This document shows, one piece after another, positions 49,980 through 59,239 of a stretch of DNA of 61,656 bases. The position numbers and the translations under genes are program-made. Each line of letters begins with the position of its first letter. The stretch's first letter is position 1. A model generated the notes under the pieces. That model made no database searches. It was given only the letters and a program-made list of their open reading frames with translations, and had not been told where the DNA came from. The DNA is from Geobacteraceae bacterium GWC2_55_20 (GTDB lineage Bacteria > Desulfobacterota > Desulfuromonadia > Geobacterales > Pseudopelobacteraceae): positions 1 to 61,656 of the forward strand of contig MGZK01000015.1 in the NCBI GenBank assembly GCA_001802125.1, written 5' to 3'.

Positions 49980-52900
49980 TCAGGCAGGGGGTTGCGGTGA
50001 TTTTTCCGGCATCAGCCGTTTCAACACTTTTCCGGCGGTTTCTATGATCTCCTCGAAGGAAGTTCCCTTCAGCGCACAGACCAGTTTGTAGTCGGGAGTG
50101 AACTGGTAGTTCTTCGGCTCACTGCGCATCATGCCGATGATAGTGTCGGGAGAGGCCGGTGTGCGGGGGTGGAAGGAGATCACCACGGTTTTGCCGCTGT
50201 GGTCTATCTGGCGCACCAGCAGCTTCTTCAGCATCACTCGCAGCTTCATGATTTCGAACAGGTACGCGGTTGCCAGCGGATATTTGCCGAAGCGGTCGCT
50301 GACTTCGTTCTGCACATCCAGCACATCATCCTCGCATTCGGCCTGGGTCAGTTTTTTGTAGATCACCAGGCGCTGTCCGGCGTCCTTGACGTAAGCCTCG
50401 GGGATGAAGGCCGGCACCTTCAGGTTGATCTCCGGTTCGACATGCTCGATCATCTCCTCGCCACGCATGCGGCAGATGGTCTCTTCCAGCATCTGGTTGT
50501 AGAGTTCGAAGCCGATCTCGGTGACGGTGCCTGACTGGCGGTCGCCGAGCATGTCGCCGGCGCCGCGGATCTCCATGTCGTGGGTGGCGATGCGGAAGCC
50601 GGCGCCCAGTTCGGAGATGTCCTGCAGGATGCGCAGCCGTTCGCGGGCATCCGCGGATATGGCGCTTTCACCCGGAATCAGCAGATAGGTGTAGCCGCGC
50701 TGACTGGAACGCCCGACCCGGCCCCGCAGCTGGTAGAGCTGCGAAAGCCCGAACTTGTCGGCATGATCCACGATCAGCGTATTGGCGTTGGGGATGTCCA
50801 GGCCGGATTCGATGATCGTGGTGCAGAGCAGCAGGTTGGTGTCGCCATGCATGAAACCGAGCATGACTTTCTCCAGTTCGTGCTCCCCCATCTGGCCGTG
50901 GCCGACGGCGATCCTGGCTTCCGGCACCAGCTGGGCCAGCAGTTCGGCCCGCTTGGCAATGGTCTGGACCCGGTTGTGGACGAAGAAAATCTGACCTCCG
51001 CGTCGCAGTTCGCGCATGACCGCTTCGCGGATCAGCTCCTCGGAAAAACGGGATACAAAGGTCTTGACCGCCAGGCGGTCCACCGGCGGGGTGTCGATGA
51101 TCGACAGGTCGCGAATGCCCATCATCGACATGTAAAGCGTGCGCGGGATCGGGGTGGCGGTCAGAGTCATGATGTCCACCACGGCCCGGAAAGCCTTGAG
51201 CCGCTCCTTGTCCTTGACCCCGAAGCGCTGCTCCTCGTCGATGATCAGCAGCCCCAGGTCCTTGAAGAGCACATCCTTCTGTAACAGCCGGTGGGTGCCG
51301 ATGATGATGTCGATGTTGCCTTTCTTGAGTCGTTCCAGAATATCCTTCTGCTCCTTGGCGGTGCGAAAACGGGAGATGACCTCGACCGTGACCGGGTACT
51401 CCTTGAGACGTTCATGGAAGGTTTCGTAGTGCTGCTGGGCCAGGATCGTGGTCGGAACCAGGATACCGACCTGTTTGCCGTCCAGAGCGGCCTTGAAGGC
51501 TCCCCTCAAGGCGACCTCGGTCTTGCCGTAGCCGACATCGCCGCACACCAGCCTGTCCATCGGTTTTGAATTCTGCATGTCGGCCAGCACATCCTGGATT
51601 GCCGATAGCTGATCCGGCGTTTCCTCCCAGGCGAAGGAAGCCTCGAATTCCCGGTACATCTCATCCGGCGGTGAAAAGGCGAAGCCTTCGCAGATCTGGC
51701 GCTTGGCGTAGATTTCCAGCAGCTCGCCTGCCAACTCCTCGATGTTCTTGCGGGCCTTGCCCTTGGATTTTTCCCAGCTGACTCCACCCAGTTTGTCCAG
51801 CGAAGGCTGCGAGCCTTCCGGACCAATATAACGCTGCACCAGTCCCAGACGGTCAACCGGCAGGTAGAGCTTGTCGGAACCGGCGTATTCCAGCAACAGG
51901 AAGTCGCCGCCGACACCGCCGGCGCTGATGTGCTGCAAGCCGCGGTACAGGCCGATGCCGTGGTCGATATGCACCATGTGGTCGCCCGGCTTGAGCTCGG
52001 CCAGAGAAGACAGGATCTGCTTCTTGCGAACCTCGGATACGCCGCGTCGCCTGACACGCTTGCCGAAAAGTTCTTCTTCTGCGATCAGAACCAGTTGTGA
52101 GGACGGGAGCCTGAACCCGCGCGAAATTTCGCCCAGCAATAGTGCGACGGAGTTGTGGCGGGTTGTAGCCAGCTCTTCGTCAAAACCGGATTCGCTGATG
52201 CCGCAGTTTATCCCATAGGGTATCAGCAGCTGTTTCAGGCGGTCCGCCTGGGGCAGCTGGTGACAGGCCACCAGCACGCGCCAGCCCCGGTCGAGCCATT
52301 CGCGCAACATGCCGGCCAGTGGTGCCAGGGCATGGCTGCTCTCCTTGGATACGTTTACCCGCAGATCGCTGTTGTCCTGGCAGGGGATGCTGACCGTGGC
52401 CGCTACGGAATTTGTTTCGAGATGCAGTCCGGAAAGTTCGATGCGGCTGCGTCCGTTGATCTGGGAATCGAGCTCGGTTTCGGAGAGATACAGCTGTTCG
52501 GCCGGGGAATGGGCAAAGCCGGCGGCCTGCGCCTTGGACGCACCGGAGGAGACCTCTTCGCTGAAACTCAGGCAAGCGGAGCGAATCGACTCCGGGTCCA
52601 GCAGGATCAGCGGAATTCCGGGCGCATGGTCAAAGATCGTTTCCAGACCGGGATGCAGCAATGGCTGCAGAAAATCGACACCCTGGAAGTAGACCGCGTT
52701 CTGCAGGTCCTCGAGTATCAGCCGGCGTCGATTGGCCGGTATGTCCAGGCTGTCGCAGAGCTGTTTCAGGCGCGGTGCGATGTTCTCCAGTACCGGGTCC
52801 GTCAGCAGCAGTTCCCTTGATGGGAGCAGGACCAGCTCTTCCACCGCTTGCAGGGAGCGTTGCGTCAGCGGGTCGAAGGCGCGGATGGTTTCGGCGGTGT

Positions 52901-53498
52901 CTCCGAAGAACTCGATTCTGACCGGGGTCGGCATGTTGGGTGGAAAAATATCCAGAATGCCGCCCCGCACAGCAAAGGTACCGCGATCCTCGACCAGCGG
53001 CACATTGGCGTAACCCATCCTGACAAGTTTTGCCAGCAGCTCGTCCCGTTCGAATTCTTCTCCGGCCACCAGATAGCAGGACGAACCGTTCAGGGCCGCA
53101 ACGGGCAGAACCCGCTGCAGAGCTGCCGCCACCGGGACTACCGTTACCCTTGCAAGACCGTTCTGCAACCGGAACAGCGTGTCCAGTCTGGCGCCGGAAA
53201 TGTCGGGGTGTGGCGATGATGCCGAGAAAGGGGCCGCGTCCCAGGCCGGAAAAAGAAGCGGCTGTGCCTCCCCTCCCGAAAAAAACGCCAGCTCGCGGCA
53301 GAATTCTTCCGCTGTCTCCTGGCCGGCCGTTATCACCAGCACCCGGTCGAGGCCGTTACGCAACAATTCCGCCACTGTCAGAGCCGGTGACGAACCTTTC
53401 AGGCCTGGCAGGGCGATGCGTTGTTCTCCGCGCCTGATCGCGGCGACAATGTCGATTATTTGTGGAATTAGGGGCGTCATGGTGGTCTTTGTCAGCAT
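49980..53498 (-). CDS. mfd: Transcription-repair coupling factor Mfd
   Basis: ATP-driven translocase that removes stalled RNA polymerase and recruits UvrA. The 1172-aa protein has the UvrB-like N-terminal region, the RNA-polymerase-interacting domain (LKPGDHMVHIDHGIGLYRGL), RecG-like motor motifs (CGDVGYGKTE Walker A, IIDEEQRFGV DEEQ box, TLTATPIPRTLYMS, QLRGRVGRSSQRGYTYLL) and a C-terminal TRCF domain. Start codon is uncertain: the ATG at 53498 or one at 53480, neither with a clear ribosome site. Confidence 0.96.
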   Translation of the reverse strand: MLTKTTMTPLIPQIIDIVAAIRRGEQRIALPGLKGSSPALTVAELLRNGLDRVLVITAGQETAEEFCRELAFFSGGEAQPLLFPAWDAAPFSASSPHPDISGARLDTLFRLQNGLARVTVVPVAAALQRVLPVAALNGSSCYLVAGEEFERDELLAKLVRMGYANVPLVEDRGTFAVRGGILDIFPPNMPTPVRIEFFGDTAETIRAFDPLTQRSLQAVEELVLLPSRELLLTDPVLENIAPRLKQLCDSLDIPANRRRLILEDLQNAVYFQGVDFLQPLLHPGLETIFDHAPGIPLILLDPESIRSACLSFSEEVSSGASKAQAAGFAHSPAEQLYLSETELDSQINGRSRIELSGLHLETNSVAATVSIPCQDNSDLRVNVSKESSHALAPLAGMLREWLDRGWRVLVACHQLPQADRLKQLLIPYGINCGISESGFDEELATTRHNSVALLLGEISRGFRLPSSQLVLIAEEELFGKRVRRRGVSEVRKKQILSSLAELKPGDHMVHIDHGIGLYRGLQHISAGGVGGDFLLLEYAGSDKLYLPVDRLGLVQRYIGPEGSQPSLDKLGGVSWEKSKGKARKNIEELAGELLEIYAKRQICEGFAFSPPDEMYREFEASFAWEETPDQLSAIQDVLADMQNSKPMDRLVCGDVGYGKTEVALRGAFKAALDGKQVGILVPTTILAQQHYETFHERLKEYPVTVEVISRFRTAKEQKDILERLKKGNIDIIIGTHRLLQKDVLFKDLGLLIIDEEQRFGVKDKERLKAFRAVVDIMTLTATPIPRTLYMSMMGIRDLSIIDTPPVDRLAVKTFVSRFSEELIREAVMRELRRGGQIFFVHNRVQTIAKRAELLAQLVPEARIAVGHGQMGEHELEKVMLGFMHGDTNLLLCTTIIESGLDIPNANTLIVDHADKFGLSQLYQLRGRVGRSSQRGYTYLLIPGESAISADARERLRILQDISELGAGFRIATHDMEIRGAGDMLGDRQSGTVTEIGFELYNQMLEETICRMRGEEMIEHVEPEINLKVPAFIPEAYVKDAGQRLVIYKKLTQAECEDDVLDVQNEVSDRFGKYPLATAYLFEIMKLRVMLKKLLVRQIDHSGKTVVISFHPRTPASPDTIIGMMRSEPKNYQFTPDYKLVCALKGTSFEEIIETAGKVLKRLMPEKSPQPPA

Positions 53499-53559
53499 CA
53501 ATTACGCAGGTCGGTTGCAGTGTTGTTAATGGGGAAACTCGTGAGTAGGGGCATTTGCA

Positions 53560-54120
53560 TCAATGTTTCCGCAGGCCGGCCTTGAGCTTGGGTTTGCCGT
53601 CTTCGATGACGACCCTGAACGTGAAATTTTCAGTGCCCAGTTTGGCCGCCAGGACCGGCCTCTGTTTTTCAATGGTTGCGGCAACCAGGTCGCGGGTTAT
53701 TTTATCGACCGACAGGTTGCAAGCCTTTCTGGCTTCACGAAACTCATGGACGATGCGGTCCAGATCATTTGCTGTGTTGGCGGCGCCGGTTTCCTGAGGA
53801 TTTTTTCCCGGCTTGCTCCGCTGGCGCAAATGGAGGTCGCTGATGAAACGGTCACGGGAATATCGCCCCTCTTCCATTAACTTGAGGATTCTGTTCCAAT
53901 GTTCGCGATAGGTGTTGAGGCGGGCCACCAGCATGTTGAAGCGATGTTTATGCATGGTATTATTGATTGGCACCCCGGTATAGCGGCGAACCATCTTTTC
54001 GACTTCGGAAAGCAGCGGCAGCGGTTCACGTTTTTCAAGGCCGATGAAGTACTGTTCGTACTTTAAAATCAGTTCGCCCAGCTGCTGGTCAAGTTTTGCA
54101 ATGTCATCGGCTATTGCCAT
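53560..54120 (-). CDS. Conserved protein with MXAN_5187-type C-terminal domain
   Basis: A 186-aa, charged, mostly helical cytoplasmic protein with no signal or membrane segment. The ending FTFRVVIEDGKPKLKAGLRK and the HKHRFNMLVARLNTYREHWNRIL segment recall the C-terminal domain named after Myxococcus MXAN_5187, which is of unknown function; this assignment is from memory. AAGG lies upstream. It is transcribed towards mfd, 61 bases away. No activity is claimed. Confidence 0.65.
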   Translation of the reverse strand: MAIADDIAKLDQQLGELILKYEQYFIGLEKREPLPLLSEVEKMVRRYTGVPINNTMHKHRFNMLVARLNTYREHWNRILKLMEEGRYSRDRFISDLHLRQRSKPGKNPQETGAANTANDLDRIVHEFREARKACNLSVDKITRDLVAATIEKQRPVLAAKLGTENFTFRVVIEDGKPKLKAGLRKH

Positions 54121-54233
54121 GTGGAAACCTTTTCAGGTGGTGCGTCAAAAACGGCATTCTACTATATCGGAACGGCCGGATAAGTAAAGATTAAAGATGG
54201 CATTTGTGTCTGTCCATATTTGGCGCTAATAAC

Positions 54234-54262
54234 TTGACGCTAAAAGCTTTATCAAATAATAT
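54234..54262 (+). promoter_or_regulatory. Candidate promoter of glmU
   Basis: TTGACG (54234-54239), 17-bp spacer, TAATAT (54257-54262). A start near 54270 would leave a 75-base leader. Confidence 0.5.
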
Positions 54263-54344
54263 GCGACACTTGCAAATGCAGCCAGCTCCGGTAGTGTGAT
54301 GGCGCTGGATCTGTTAATATTCTTTTAATATGGAGCTGCAATTT

Positions 54345-55718
54345 ATGAAACCATGTGCCGCCGTTGTACTTGCCGCCGGGAAGGGCACCCGCATGAAGTC
54401 AGGTGTTATCAAGGTGCTGCATCAGGTTGTGGGCTTGCCGATGCTTTCCTGGCCGGTTTCGGCTGCCCGCGAAGCCGGGGCTACGCCGATTGTGCTGGTG
54501 ATCGGCCATCAGGCCAATGCGGTACAGGGATTGTTTCGCGGGGATGGCGGTGTCCTCTGCGCCATGCAGGAACAACAGCTCGGCACCGGTCACGCGGTGG
54601 CCTGCGCCCTGGATGCACTGTCGGGTTTCAGAGGGACTGTGCTGATCCTGTGCGGAGACACCCCGCTGCTGTGTCCGGAGACTTTGAGTGAGCTGCTTGA
54701 GTTCCATGCTGACCATGCGGCCGTTGTGACGGTGTTGACGGCGGTGATGGACGACCCCCACGGTTATGGCCGGGTGGTTCGTGACGAAGACGGCAGGGTG
54801 ATGCGCATCGTTGAACAGAAGGACGCCGACCCGGAAGAACAGGATATTCGTGAGATCAACAGTGGCATCTACTGCATGGAGTCGGATTTCCTGTTTGAGA
54901 ATATCCGCTCAATAGGCAACAATAATGCACAACAGGAATACTATCTGACCGATCTGGTGGCGATTGCCGTCCGCAAGGGGTTGACATGCCTGGCGATGCC
55001 GGCCGCTGACGCCGCCGAAATCATGGGTATCAACGACCGCGTCCAGCTGGCCGAGGCGGCTCGCATACTGCGGCGGCGAATAAATCGTGAACTGATGCTC
55101 TCCGGAGTGACGCTGGTTGATCCCGAGCAGACCTATATCGACCAGGGAGTCAGTATCGGCGCTGATACGGTTATTCATCCGAACTGCCATATCGGCGGTG
55201 GGACCGTGATCGGCCGCGGCTGCGAAATCGAACCGGGGGTCAGCATCTCCGGTTGTAGTATCGGTGACGGTTGCCATATCAAGGCCGGTTCCGTGCTGGA
55301 AGGGTCGGAGTTGCGTGAAGATGTCGCAGTCGGCCCGATGGCGCATCTGCGTCCGGGTACGGTGCTGCACAACCACGTCAAGATCGGAAATTTCGTCGAA
55401 ACCAAAAAAGCGGTGATGGGTGAGGGATCCAAGGCTTCACACCTGACCTATCTGGGAGATGCCGAGATCGGTCGTGATGTCAATATCGGCTGTGGAACAA
55501 TCACCTGTAACTATGACGGTGTCAATAAGCACCGCACGGTTATCGGGGACGGAGTTTTCATCGGCAGCGATGTGCAGCTGGTGGCGCCGGTCACGGTTGG
55601 GCGAAATTCACTGGTGGCGGCCGGCACAACAGTAACAATCGACGTGGAGCCGGATTCACTGGCGATTGCCCGCGTCCCTCAGGTCAACAAGGTCGGCTGG
55701 CGCTTGAAGAAGAAATAG
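54345..55718 (+). CDS. glmU: Bifunctional GlcNAc-1-P uridylyltransferase / GlcN-1-P acetyltransferase GlmU
   Basis: Makes UDP-GlcNAc for peptidoglycan and LPS. The 457-aa protein has the N-terminal pyrophosphorylase motif AVVLAAGKGTRMKS, QLGTGHAVAC, LCGDTPLL and the EINSGIYCM segment (about 1-228). The C-terminal left-handed beta-helix (about 250-457) shows hexapeptide repeats and the acetyltransferase stretch NFVETKKAVMGEGSKASHLTYLGDAEIG. The ATG at 54345 has GGAG nine bases upstream and was preferred to one five codons earlier. Confidence 0.96.
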   Translation: MKPCAAVVLAAGKGTRMKSGVIKVLHQVVGLPMLSWPVSAAREAGATPIVLVIGHQANAVQGLFRGDGGVLCAMQEQQLGTGHAVACALDALSGFRGTVLILCGDTPLLCPETLSELLEFHADHAAVVTVLTAVMDDPHGYGRVVRDEDGRVMRIVEQKDADPEEQDIREINSGIYCMESDFLFENIRSIGNNNAQQEYYLTDLVAIAVRKGLTCLAMPAADAAEIMGINDRVQLAEAARILRRRINRELMLSGVTLVDPEQTYIDQGVSIGADTVIHPNCHIGGGTVIGRGCEIEPGVSISGCSIGDGCHIKAGSVLEGSELREDVAVGPMAHLRPGTVLHNHVKIGNFVETKKAVMGEGSKASHLTYLGDAEIGRDVNIGCGTITCNYDGVNKHRTVIGDGVFIGSDVQLVAPVTVGRNSLVAAGTTVTIDVEPDSLAIARVPQVNKVGWRLKKK

Positions 55719-55749
55719 CCGTCAAATGAACGCAGTCGGGAAGATTACC

Positions 55750-57867
55750 ATGCCAGACATGCCCCGGGATACAAGCACAACTGAAAGCATCCTGCTTATC
55801 GAAGATGACGCCGGCTTTGCCGAGCTGATGTCCGCAACCCTGGCGGAAGCGGGGCATACCTGCCACTGTTTTGCCCGTGGCGACACGGCTTTTGACTGGC
55901 TGGCGTCAAATTCGGTCTCGTTGATCATCCTTGATTACTCGCTTCCGGATATGACCGGGGCCGCATTTGTGGACAGGATGCGGGAAATCGGACTGTCGAT
56001 CCCATTTGTGATGGTCACCGGACGTGATGATGCCCTGCTGGCGGTCGAGATGATGAAAACCGGCGCCTGTGATTTCATGATCAAGGACACCACCTTTCTG
56101 GACAGGTTGCCGGCGGTGATTGCGCGTGCCCTGCACGAGGTGGGAACCAGGCGGAAGCTGGAAAAAGCCGAGATGTGCCTGCGGCTCAGCGAGGCGCGGC
56201 TGGCCCGGGCCCAGAAAATCGCGCGCATGGGCAGTTGGGAGTGGAATATTGTCAGCGGCGAGATTTACTGGTCGGACGAGCTGTACAATATCTTCGGACT
56301 GAAGCCCGGAGAGCCGCGTGAAATCAGTATGGAGTGGATTTACTCCGTCGTCAGCCCGTTGGACCTGCCGGCATTCAAAAAGGCGATGCTCAATTCGGTT
56401 AAAACCTGCCAGTCCCTCAACATCAACTACCGCATTATCAGCAAGGACTACGGCGAGATTGTAGTCAGCAGCCAGGGAGAAGTGGAGTGCGATGAGTCCG
56501 GCCGCGCCTGCCTGCTGTCCGGAACCACGCTTGATATAACCGCCCGCATCCGCGCCGAGAGTGAAATCCAGCAGCTGATCAATTACGACACCCTGACCGG
56601 GCTTCCCAACCGCAGCCTGTTGCATGATCGTCTTCATCTGGCAATCGCCCAGGCAGCCCGTGAAAAAAACCTTTTGGGGGTGCTGATACTGGACCTGGAC
56701 CGTTTCAAGGGGATCAATGACGCCCTGGGACACCGTGCCGGCGACAAGCTGCTCAAGTTGGTTGCCAACCGTCTTGGAGCTTGTGTCCGCGAGACCGATA
56801 CCCTGGCGCGGCTTGGAGGGGATGAGTTCGTCGCCATTTTGGTGGGAGTCTCACATGCGGAGGGGATTACCAAGGTCGCTAAAAAGATTCTGACGATCGT
56901 TTCTGAACCGGTCTATATCGAGGGGCACGAGATCTACTCCACCTGCAGCATCGGCATCGCGGTCTATCCCATGGATGGTGAGGACAGCCATACCCTGTTG
57001 AAACATGCCGACCTGGCCATGTACCAGGCCAAGGAGCAGGACCGTAACAACTTCCAGTTTTTTTCGCGCGACATGAATATCAAGGTGCTGGAGCGGATGA
57101 TGCTGGAAAACTCGATGCGCAAGGCCCTGGAGCGTGAAGAGTTCTTTCTGGTCTACCAGCCGCAGGTGGACAGCCGCAGCGGGAGGATTACCGGTATGGA
57201 GGCGCTGCTGCGCTGGCAGCATCCTGACCTGGGCCTGCTGTCGCCGGACAAGTTCATCTATCTGGCGGAGGAGAACAATTTTATCATTCCGCTGGGAGAG
57301 TGGGTGCTTCGCACCGCTTGCCGCCAGAACAAGGCCTGGCAGAACCAGGGGCTGCCGTCCGTTCGGGTCGCGGTGAATCTCTCCGCAAAACAGTTCGGCC
57401 AGTACCATCTTGACCAAGTCATTGCCTCAACGCTGATGGAAACTGGTCTGGAGCCGGAATACCTGGAGCTGGAGATCACTGAAAGCACGATCATGAAGGA
57501 TGCGGAACAAAATACGGTGATCCTGCAAAAACTCAAGGACATGGGTGTCTCCCTGGCTATTGACGACTTTGGGACCGGCTATTCGTCGCTCTCCTACCTC
57601 AAGCATTTTCCGATCAGCCGCTTGAAGATCGACCGTTCTTTTGTCAGGGACATCACCACCAACACCGATGACGCCGCCATTGCCGAGATCATCATCGACA
57701 TCGCCCGCTCGCTCAAGCTGAATGTAATTGCCGAAGGGGTCGAGACCCGCGCCCAGATGCAGTTTCTCTCGTTCAACAACTGCGTCGAGATGCAGGGATA
57801 CCTCTTCAGCCGTCCGGTCCGCGCCGATGAATTTGCCAAGCAGCTTAAAAACGGTCTGAAATACTGA
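55750..57867 (+). CDS. Response regulator with PAS, GGDEF and EAL domains
   Basis: A 705-aa c-di-GMP turnover protein: receiver (about 10-125, phosphoacceptor in LIILDYSLPDMTG), PAS (about 150-265), GGDEF (about 275-435) with intact RLGGDEF and an I-site RETD five residues before it, and EAL (about 445-700) with MEALLRW, ITES, DDFGTGYSSL and AEGVET, all metal-binding elements present. It could both make and degrade c-di-GMP depending on phosphorylation. Start is uncertain: ATG 55726 or 55750, the latter with a better GGGAAG site. No kinase is adjacent; the orphan kinases at 39431-42568 are possible partners. Confidence 0.92.
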   Translation: MPDMPRDTSTTESILLIEDDAGFAELMSATLAEAGHTCHCFARGDTAFDWLASNSVSLIILDYSLPDMTGAAFVDRMREIGLSIPFVMVTGRDDALLAVEMMKTGACDFMIKDTTFLDRLPAVIARALHEVGTRRKLEKAEMCLRLSEARLARAQKIARMGSWEWNIVSGEIYWSDELYNIFGLKPGEPREISMEWIYSVVSPLDLPAFKKAMLNSVKTCQSLNINYRIISKDYGEIVVSSQGEVECDESGRACLLSGTTLDITARIRAESEIQQLINYDTLTGLPNRSLLHDRLHLAIAQAAREKNLLGVLILDLDRFKGINDALGHRAGDKLLKLVANRLGACVRETDTLARLGGDEFVAILVGVSHAEGITKVAKKILTIVSEPVYIEGHEIYSTCSIGIAVYPMDGEDSHTLLKHADLAMYQAKEQDRNNFQFFSRDMNIKVLERMMLENSMRKALEREEFFLVYQPQVDSRSGRITGMEALLRWQHPDLGLLSPDKFIYLAEENNFIIPLGEWVLRTACRQNKAWQNQGLPSVRVAVNLSAKQFGQYHLDQVIASTLMETGLEPEYLELEITESTIMKDAEQNTVILQKLKDMGVSLAIDDFGTGYSSLSYLKHFPISRLKIDRSFVRDITTNTDDAAIAEIIIDIARSLKLNVIAEGVETRAQMQFLSFNNCVEMQGYLFSRPVRADEFAKQLKNGLKY

Positions 57868-57948
57868 CGGCGAATGCTGATACCCTTCCTGTTTGCATCT
57901 GTTTTGGCGCATAAAAACATGATCACTCCCAAAATCTGAAACAACCCC

Positions 57949-58821
57949 ATGCCCCCTTTTCTCCTGATAAACCCGCTCTCCGGCTCCTATTCAGAGGCGC
58001 TGCGCAACAAACTTTTGATACAGCTGGAATCCGTCGGCATCACTCCTGAGGTGATGACCGTTACCGGCCCGGAAGACGCCCGGCAGGTTTGCGCGCTGAT
58101 CGAGGACTCCGTTGAAAATCCGCTGGTGCTGGTTGCCGGGGGGGACGGAACCATAAATGCCGTTATCAATGCGCTTGCGCCGGGGCGCAGCACTCTCGGG
58201 ATACTTCCGGTGGGAACGGCAAACGTGCTGGCCCACGAACTGGGAATTGGCAGCGTGGAGGCTGCCATTGAGTGCATTGCCGCCGGCAAGAGCCGGCCGC
58301 TGGCGGTCGGTCTGCTGGAAAATGACGCCGGGCTCAGCCGGCGCTTTGTGTTGATGGCCGGTATCGGGCTGGACGGCGGCATCGTCCATGGAGTGCGTCC
58401 CCTGGAAAAGCGTTTCCTGAAGAAAGGGGCCTATCTGCTCTCGGCGTTGCGCATCCTGCTGAAATGGCCGCGTGGCAGGTTTTTAGTTGTCGCGGATGGG
58501 TGCCGGCTTGAGTGCCACTCGGTGATAATTTGCAATGGCGCCCGCTACGGCGGTAATCTGGAGCTGGTTCCCGAAGCCGATATTTCCGAGCCTTTGCTGG
58601 ATCTTTTCTGCATTACCTCCGAAAGCCGCCGTTCCTATCTTGGAATTATCGCCTCGGTATTATCGGGACGCTCCGGTGAAAGAAATGATGTGAAGCGGTT
58701 GCGTGCCTCGCGGATAACTGTCGGTAGTGACAGGCCGATTCAGCTGGACGGTGACGGCTGCGGCCTAGCGCCGGTAAAAATCGGAGTGCTGGCAAATTTC
58801 GCCGGAATTCTTACCCCCTGA
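57949..58821 (+). CDS. Diacylglycerol/lipid kinase-like protein
   Basis: A 290-aa member of the DAGK/sphingosine-kinase-like family, probably phosphorylating a lipid head group at the membrane face. Signatures: FLLINPLSGS, VLVAGGDGTINAVINAL (GGDGT nucleotide motif), LGILPVGTANVLAHELGI, and AGIGLDGGIVHGV. The C-terminal beta-sandwich ends in IQLDGDGCGLAPVKI. No ribosome site stands out at 57949, and an 81-base gap separates it from the preceding gene. Substrate is unknown. Confidence 0.82.
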   Translation: MPPFLLINPLSGSYSEALRNKLLIQLESVGITPEVMTVTGPEDARQVCALIEDSVENPLVLVAGGDGTINAVINALAPGRSTLGILPVGTANVLAHELGIGSVEAAIECIAAGKSRPLAVGLLENDAGLSRRFVLMAGIGLDGGIVHGVRPLEKRFLKKGAYLLSALRILLKWPRGRFLVVADGCRLECHSVIICNGARYGGNLELVPEADISEPLLDLFCITSESRRSYLGIIASVLSGRSGERNDVKRLRASRITVGSDRPIQLDGDGCGLAPVKIGVLANFAGILTP

Positions 58822-58912
58822 AGCCCCCCTCCCGGAACCCTGTTCAAGCCCTTTCCGCCTTTTCAACACAATTTGCTCCGAAACTGCACCGGGTGAATCC
58901 GAATCTGTATTG

Positions 58913-58941
58913 TTGACATTATTTTGAACTAATGTTATGAA
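58913..58941 (+). promoter_or_regulatory. Candidate sigma70 promoter upstream of the cytochrome cluster
   Basis: TTGACA (58913-58918), 17-bp spacer, TATGAA (58936-58941). This is in the 418-base gene-free stretch 58822-59239. A start near 58949 leaves a leader of about 290 bases before the cytochrome gene. Nothing else coding is convincing in the gap. Confidence 0.6.
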
Positions 58942-59007
58942 CGTTTTATTGAGATAGTCCAATTATATTTCGGTGTAACTAAATTGCGTCCCGTGTGACT
59001 GTCCTTG

Positions 59008-59079
59008 CCGCTGCCAGCGGGTAAGACGTCTGATCAGAATTAACCGCCGTTGTCCACCTGGCGGTCCTGCCGGGTTTTT
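59008..59079 (+). promoter_or_regulatory. Leader with alternative hairpins, attenuator candidate
   Basis: CCTGGC / GCCGGG (59057-59074) followed by TTTTT can form a terminator; CCGCC / GGCGG (59044-59064) overlaps its left arm and would block it. Ahead lie CCGCT / AGCGG (59008-59020) and the palindrome TCTGATCAGA (59029-59038). The arrangement fits a riboswitch-like or attenuated leader, but could also simply be the terminator of the upstream gene. Confidence 0.45.
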
Positions 59080-59239
59080 CAAGAAAAGAAGCCCCAGTAT
59101 CCATTCCTCCGATTGTTTTGGAATCTTTTCGGGTTTCTGCGTCATCACATCGCTTCCATATTCGCCTTGCAGCGCGTTAAGAAAATAGCCTGCATTTCGA
59201 GTGGACATAACATGGCAAATTTAACAGGAGGTTGAACAT

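Noticed and set aside
58963-59208. An 81-codon minus-strand open frame in the gap before the cytochrome gene
   Set aside because: No ribosome site, unremarkable Arg/Gln-rich product, and it overlaps the predicted leader structures.
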